From NCBI GenBank assembly GCA_018065375.1, contig JAGHTJ010000169.1, forward strand, positions 1 to 18,001: DNA of 18,001 bases. The letters run 5' to 3'. The position numbers and the translations under genes were made by a program. The notes beneath the pieces were generated by a model that saw nothing but the letters and a program-made list of their open reading frames with translations, was not told the origin of the DNA and did not search any database. Position 1 is the first letter of the stretch; each line of letters starts with the position of its first letter. Shown here in pieces: positions 14,006 through 18,001 of the stretch. The stretch comes from Candidatus Equinaster intestinalis. Its GTDB lineage: Bacteria > Bacillota_A > Clostridia > Oscillospirales > Acutalibacteraceae.

Positions 14006-15421
14006 ATGAAAAAAATACTTATAAGCGATATCACTTTAGGTACTTGTGCGGCAGAAAAAAATTCTTTTACTTTCCGCGAAAAAATCGAGGTTGCAAAACA
14101 GCTCGATAAGCTCTGTGTTTCGGTAATCGAACTCGGAACAATGAGCGGAAACACTGCCGATAATCTTCTTATCAAATCTGTTGCTTCAAGCGTAACGGAA
14201 AGTACTGTTGCGGTCTCAGCGGGATTTGATACAGAAGCCATTAAAAATATCTGGTCGGCTTTGAAAGAAGCCAAACACCCGCGTTTGCAGATTTGCGGCG
14301 CGGTAAGTACAGCAAGAATGGAATATGTTTATCACAAAAAGCTCGATGCCATGGCTGAAACCGTAACTAAAGCTGTTGCGTACTGCAAAACATTATGCAA
14401 TGATGTTGAATTTATTGCAGAGGATGCCACCCGCGCAGATTTTGACTTTTTGTGCCGTATTATTTCCGATGTTATCAAAAGCGGTGCTGCAACCGTAACC
14501 ATCTGCGATACTGCGGGAATTATGCTGCCCGATGAGTTCGGCGCATTTATAGAAAAGCTTTATGGCGCTATCCCCGAGCTTAATAACATTTCGGTGGGTG
14601 TAAACTGCTCCGATGTTCTTTTGGTGGCAAACGCCGCATCGGTTGCGGCTATTATGAAGGGCGCAAACGAAATTAAGGTTTCGGCTCTTGAGGCCGACAC
14701 TGTTTCGCTTAATGCACTTATAAAGCTGCTTGTTACAAAATCGGATATGCTCGGTGTTGTAACAGATGTTAAGATTACCGAAATCAACCGCATATTAAAA
14801 GCCATTCAAAAGCTCGGCAATAAAACTTCTGCTAAAAATTCACCTTTTGAGGACGGTGTTCGCACCTACCCTGAAGATATGGTATTTACGGCAAACGATT
14901 CGATTAACGAAATCGTTAAGGGCTGCGAATTTTTAGGCTACACCCTCGATGATACCGACAAAATGCGAATTTGGAAAGCATTTAACGAAATTGCTCAGCG
15001 CATAACCTCGGTAAGTATCGGTGAGCTCGAGGCAATAATAGCATCTGAGGCTATGCAGGTACCCGCAACATATACCCTCGAAAACTTTGTTGTTACAACA
15101 GGCAATGCCATTGATATACTCGCCCATGTTAAACTTAAGCGCGGTGATAAGATTCTGGACGGTCTCTCTCTTGGTGACGGTCCTATTGATGCCGCATTTT
15201 TGGCAATCGAAAAAATTACGGGTCACCACTATGAGCTTGATGATTTTAAGATTCAGGCAATTACCGAAGGCAGAGAGGCTATGGGTCAAACCATAGTAAA
15301 ACTCCGCTCCGGCGGTAAGGTTTACGCCGGAAAGGGCATTTCGACCGATATTATCGGCTCGGGTGTTGCGGCATATGTAAACGCTCTTAATAAAATTATT
15401 TACGAGGAGGAAAATGCATGA
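14006..15421 (+). CDS. LeuA-like protein lacking catalytic residues, LeuA regulatory domain kept
   Basis: 471-aa homologue of 2-isopropylmalate/citramalate synthase. The barrel is recognisable (IELGTMSGNT, AEDATRADFDFL, TICDTAGIMLPDE), but the catalytic set is gone. The usual D-x-x-L-R-D-G has become DITLGTC, so the catalytic Arg and metal-ligand Asp are Gly12 and Thr13. The H-x-H-N-D metal motif has become GVNCS (Gly198, Asn200). The GERAGN segment is missing. The C-terminal LeuA dimer domain (about 360-465) is well kept: VKLKRGDKILDGLSLGDGPI, EGREAMGQTIVKLRSGGKVY, GKGISTDIIGSGVAAY. It probably cannot condense acetyl-CoA with a 2-oxo acid; a sensing or scaffolding role for branched-chain amino acids is my inference. 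An alternative GTG start at 13991 overlaps the gamma gene. ATGA overlap with the next gene. Confidence 0.85.
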   Translation: MKKILISDITLGTCAAEKNSFTFREKIEVAKQLDKLCVSVIELGTMSGNTADNLLIKSVASSVTESTVAVSAGFDTEAIKNIWSALKEAKHPRLQICGAVSTARMEYVYHKKLDAMAETVTKAVAYCKTLCNDVEFIAEDATRADFDFLCRIISDVIKSGAATVTICDTAGIMLPDEFGAFIEKLYGAIPELNNISVGVNCSDVLLVANAASVAAIMKGANEIKVSALEADTVSLNALIKLLVTKSDMLGVVTDVKITEINRILKAIQKLGNKTSAKNSPFEDGVRTYPEDMVFTANDSINEIVKGCEFLGYTLDDTDKMRIWKAFNEIAQRITSVSIGELEAIIASEAMQVPATYTLENFVVTTGNAIDILAHVKLKRGDKILDGLSLGDGPIDAAFLAIEKITGHHYELDDFKIQAITEGREAMGQTIVKLRSGGKVYAGKGISTDIIGSGVAAYVNALNKIIYEEENA

Positions 15422-17883
15422 GACTTTCTTTCTCCGTAAAAGGCTGGTAGAACCTCTCGTGGCAACAAGCGCAGGATATTGCTTTTGAATCTGAGCTTGC
15501 GGGTATTGAACTTTACAACCTGTTTTCCCCATTACAAAAGCGTGAGGGCGCGTTTGGCAAAAACAACATTATGGCAACGGCTCGGAATATAAGAGAAAAT
15601 TCTCTTGCCATTCCGAATATCGATACCGAATTTGATTTGTCCGGTGACGCCGACCCTACCGAAAGCATACTGAAACTTATCGTTTTGGCGGACGAACTGC
15701 GAGTGCCGAATATTTCGGTTTCAGTTAAGTCCCATAACGAAGAAACAGCCAAAAAGCGAATAGGCAAAATTTTGCCTGTGGCGGCGGCACGCGGCGTTAC
15801 ACTACTTGTTTCGACCGATGGAATTTACGCCGATACAGTCAAATTATGCGAGCTTCTTGATAGCTTTGCGAGCGATAATTTCGCCGCGTTATGGAATGCC
15901 AATTGCACTTACTTTTGTGCCGGCGAAGAGCCCGATGAAACAATTGAGCATTTAGGCGCATATATCAGGCATGTTCATATAAACGATGCTAAAAAGAACG
16001 GCGGCTATCAGATTATCGGCGAGGGCGATTTACCCATAAACGAAGTTATGAATGCGCTGTCTTCTGTTGACTATGACGGACATATTTCCTTACAGTGGGA
16101 AAGCGGCGGGCTTGACGGGTTGGATGACCCCGAGGTAATAATTCCGCATTATGCTTCGTTTATGCGCAGATTTGAGCAAAAGCAAGCCGCAAACCGACTT
16201 TATCCAAATCACGATTCAAGCGGTTATTATATCTGGAAAAAGGATGAGCTTATCGACCTCACCTTTTCGCGTGTACTCGATAAGCTGGTTGAGGAATTTC
16301 CCGACCAATATGCCTTTAAGTATACAACACTTAATTACACCCGCACTTATGCGGAATTTCGCCACGATGTAGACAGTTTTGCCCGTGCGCTTGTATCTTT
16401 AGGTGTTTCGGCGGGCAACAAGGTTGCGGTTTGGGCAACTAATGTTCCCGAATGGCTCATAGCATTTTGGGCTGTTACGAAAATCGGCGCGGTTTTGGTA
16501 TCGGTTAACACTGCATACAAAACTCACGAAATCGAATATCTGCTCAGGCAATCGGATACGCACACACTTATTATGATAGAATCTTCCAAAGATTCCGATT
16601 ACAAGGGCAGTATAAACGAGCTTTGCCCCGAGATACAAAAGAGTGTTCCCGGTGAGCCGCTCCACTGCAAAAAGCTCCCGTTTTTGCGCAATGTAATCAC
16701 GGTTGGTTTCCGTATGAACGGCTGCCTTACTTTTGAGGAAGCGCTCGAGCGCAAGCATTTAACCCCGAAAAGCGAAATTTTGCGAATGGCAAACGAGGTA
16801 AGACCCAACGATGTTTGCAATATGCAATATACCTCGGGCACAACGGGTTTCCCGAAAGGTGTAATGCTTACGCACTACAATGTTATTAACAACGGCAAGT
16901 GTATCGGTGACCGAATGGGACTTTCCACTGCCGACCGTATGATGATTCAAGTGCCTATGTTCCACTGTTTCGGTATGGTGCTTTCGATGACAGCCGCCGT
17001 AACCCACGGAACTACAATGTGCCCACTGCCCTATTTTTCGGCTAAGGCATCGCTCGATTGCATAAATCAGGAGAAAATCACCTGCTTTAACGGTGTGCCT
17101 ACAATGTTCATCGCAATGTTCAATCACGCCGATTACCGCAAAACCGATTTTTCTTATATGCGAACAGGCATTATGGCGGGCTCGGGTTGTCCGCCGGAGC
17201 TTATGCGTAAAGCCGCGCGAAAAGATGAAATGAATATGCAGGGCATTGTAAGTGTTTACGGGCAGACCGAGTCTTCCCCGGGCAGCACTATGACCGCCTG
17301 GACAGACGAACTCGATATTCGCTGTGATACGGTAGGTTACCCCTTCCCCCATGTTCAGTGCAAAATAGTTGACCCCGAAACCGGCGAAGAATTGCCGACG
17401 GGTGTAAACGGTGAGTTCTGCTCAAAGGGCTACAACACAATGAAGGGCTATTATAAGATGGCTGTTGCCACCAAAAAAGCCATCGATGCCGAAGGTTGGC
17501 TCCACTCGGGCGATATTGCCGTAAAACGCGAGGACGGCACATACCTTATAACAGGCCGACTTAAGGATATGATAATAAGGGGCGGCGAAAATATTTACCC
17601 AAAAGAAATTGAGGAATTTATTTACACCCACCCCGATGTTAAGGATGTTCAGGTTATCGGTGTCCCCGACCAAAAGTACGGTGAAGAAGCCGCCGCCTGC
17701 ATTATTCTTAAAGAAGGCGCCGAGCAGAGCGAAGCCAAAATGCGTACATATATTGCCGAGCATTTGGCAAGCCACAAGGTGCCGAAATATATTTTGTTCG
17801 TTGACAGTTTTCCTATGAACGCCGCAGGCAAGGTACTAAAATACCGCATGCGCGAGGAGATAGAAAAACTGATAAACAAATAA
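15418..17883 (+). CDS. TIM-barrel (xylose isomerase-like)-acyl-CoA ligase fusion with in-frame TAG
   Basis: An 821-codon fusion. Residues 1 to about 255 are a sugar isomerase/AP-endonuclease-2-like barrel: MRLSFSVKGW at the start, HVHINDA (His185, His187), GEGDLP and SLQWE (Glu228) as metal or substrate residues. From about 275 on is an AMP-forming acyl-CoA ligase: TSGTTGFPKGVMLTHYN from Thr472, VPMFHCFGMV, YGQTESSPGS, GWLHSGDIA, GRLKDMIIRGGENIYPKEIE, catalytic Lys805 in AAGKVLKYRMRE. The start ATG 15418 overlaps the upstream TGA (ATGA) and has GAGGAGG before it. Codon 11 (15448-15450) is TAG, in the family position between Gly-Trp and Asn-Leu-Ser-Trp; the frame is otherwise open to TAA 17881. 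If TAG terminates, the nearest ATG (15571) has no ribosome site and cuts the barrel. Substrate unknown. Confidence 0.85.
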
Positions 17884-17910
17884 TAAATTATTTTTCAGGA
17901 GGAAAATGAA

Positions 17911-18001
17911 ATGAGTAGCAATCTCGAATTAATCCGTGAATACGGACACGAACAAGTAGCGTTTTTCCAGAATGAGAAAGCCGGACTCAGATGTATTATA
18001 G
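17911..18001 (+). CDS. Glu/Leu/Phe/Val dehydrogenase (partial, N-terminus only)
   Basis: First 30 codons of an amino acid dehydrogenase: MSSNLELIREYGHEQVAFFQ then NEKAGLRCII, which lines up with the start of leucine/valine/phenylalanine dehydrogenases (E-Y-x-x-E-Q-V-x-F-x-x-x-x-x-x-GL-x-x-II). These enzymes reductively aminate branched or aromatic 2-oxo acids with NAD(P)H. AGGAGG at 17897-17902 sits 8 nt upstream of ATG 17911. It follows the fusion gene by 27 nt, so it is the next gene of the T-box operon and would supply the final amination step. The catalytic Lys and dinucleotide fold lie beyond the window, so substrate class and intactness cannot be judged. Confidence 0.75.
   Translation, partial: MSSNLELIREYGHEQVAFFQNEKAGLRCII

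Noticed and set aside
14933..15532. 199-codon minus-strand frame over the LeuA-like C-terminus
   Set aside because: Opposite a conserved LeuA domain; no start signals and no recognisable motif.
2570..17883. Genome-wide reassignment of TGA or TAG
   Set aside because: TGA ends the genes at 3688, 8437, 13999 and 15419, and TAG ends pseI at 2570. In most of these the next gene starts at or near the stop with its own ribosome site, so both codons act as terminators here.
15571..17883. ATG 15571 as the natural start of the barrel/ligase gene
   Set aside because: No ribosome site, and it removes the conserved first strands of the barrel that are encoded in frame from ATG 15418.

Overview
The window looks like a chromosomal segment of an anaerobic Bacillota (Clostridia, probably a gut or rumen Oscillospirales-type lineage). 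Evidence is the T-box riboswitch, the strong AGGAGG ribosome sites, TTG/GTG starts, Clostridia-style ferredoxin-dependent 2-oxoacid oxidoreductase subunits, and moderate G+C. No RNA polymerase, rRNA, tRNA, CRISPR array, transposase or phage gene is visible.

Left part (1-5640, minus strand, read right to left): a consensus sigma-A-type promoter (5640-5612) drives pseF (CMP-pseudaminic acid synthetase). This is followed by a translationally overlapping AraC/YesN-type regulator gene, then pseI (pseudaminic acid synthase, with its own likely promoter). Next come a family-5 (oligopeptide/Dpp type) lipoprotein binding protein and a DppB-type permease that runs off the left edge. The last two steps of a nonulosonic acid pathway are thus linked to a peptide-type ABC importer, without the earlier pse genes in view.

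Middle (5640-6171): a divergent intergenic region with a second promoter (5824-5852) and a complete T-box leader. It shows Stem I with AG bulge and GGTGTGA loop, a likely ATC (Ile) specifier, the antiterminator TGGTACC bulge, and a 14-bp terminator with T-run.

Right part (6172-18001, plus strand): one tight operon under the T-box. Gene order is two tandem HTH-cupin-acyl-CoA ligase fusions; a small P-loop ATPase; the four subunits of a 2-oxoisovalerate-type ferredoxin oxidoreductase (delta, alpha, beta, gamma); a LeuA-like protein that lacks its metal-binding and catalytic residues but keeps the LeuA regulatory domain; a TIM-barrel/acyl-CoA ligase fusion; and the first 30 codons of a Glu/Leu/Phe/Val dehydrogenase.

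Read together: acid + CoA + ATP -> acyl-CoA (ligases); acyl-CoA + CO2 + reduced ferredoxin -> branched 2-oxo acid (Vor run in reverse); 2-oxo acid + NH4+ -> amino acid (dehydrogenase). Control by an Ile-type T-box (on when tRNA-Ile is uncharged) argues that the operon makes isoleucine from 2-methylbutyrate rather than degrading it. This is an inference, but every chemical step is encoded in order behind the switch.

Two genes of this operon carry a single in-frame stop near the 5' end in an otherwise perfect frame: TGA at codon 15 of the ferredoxin subunit and TAG at codon 11 of the TIM-barrel/ligase fusion. Both codons serve as ordinary terminators of other genes here, so the cause (recoding, strain-level mutation or sequence error) is open.
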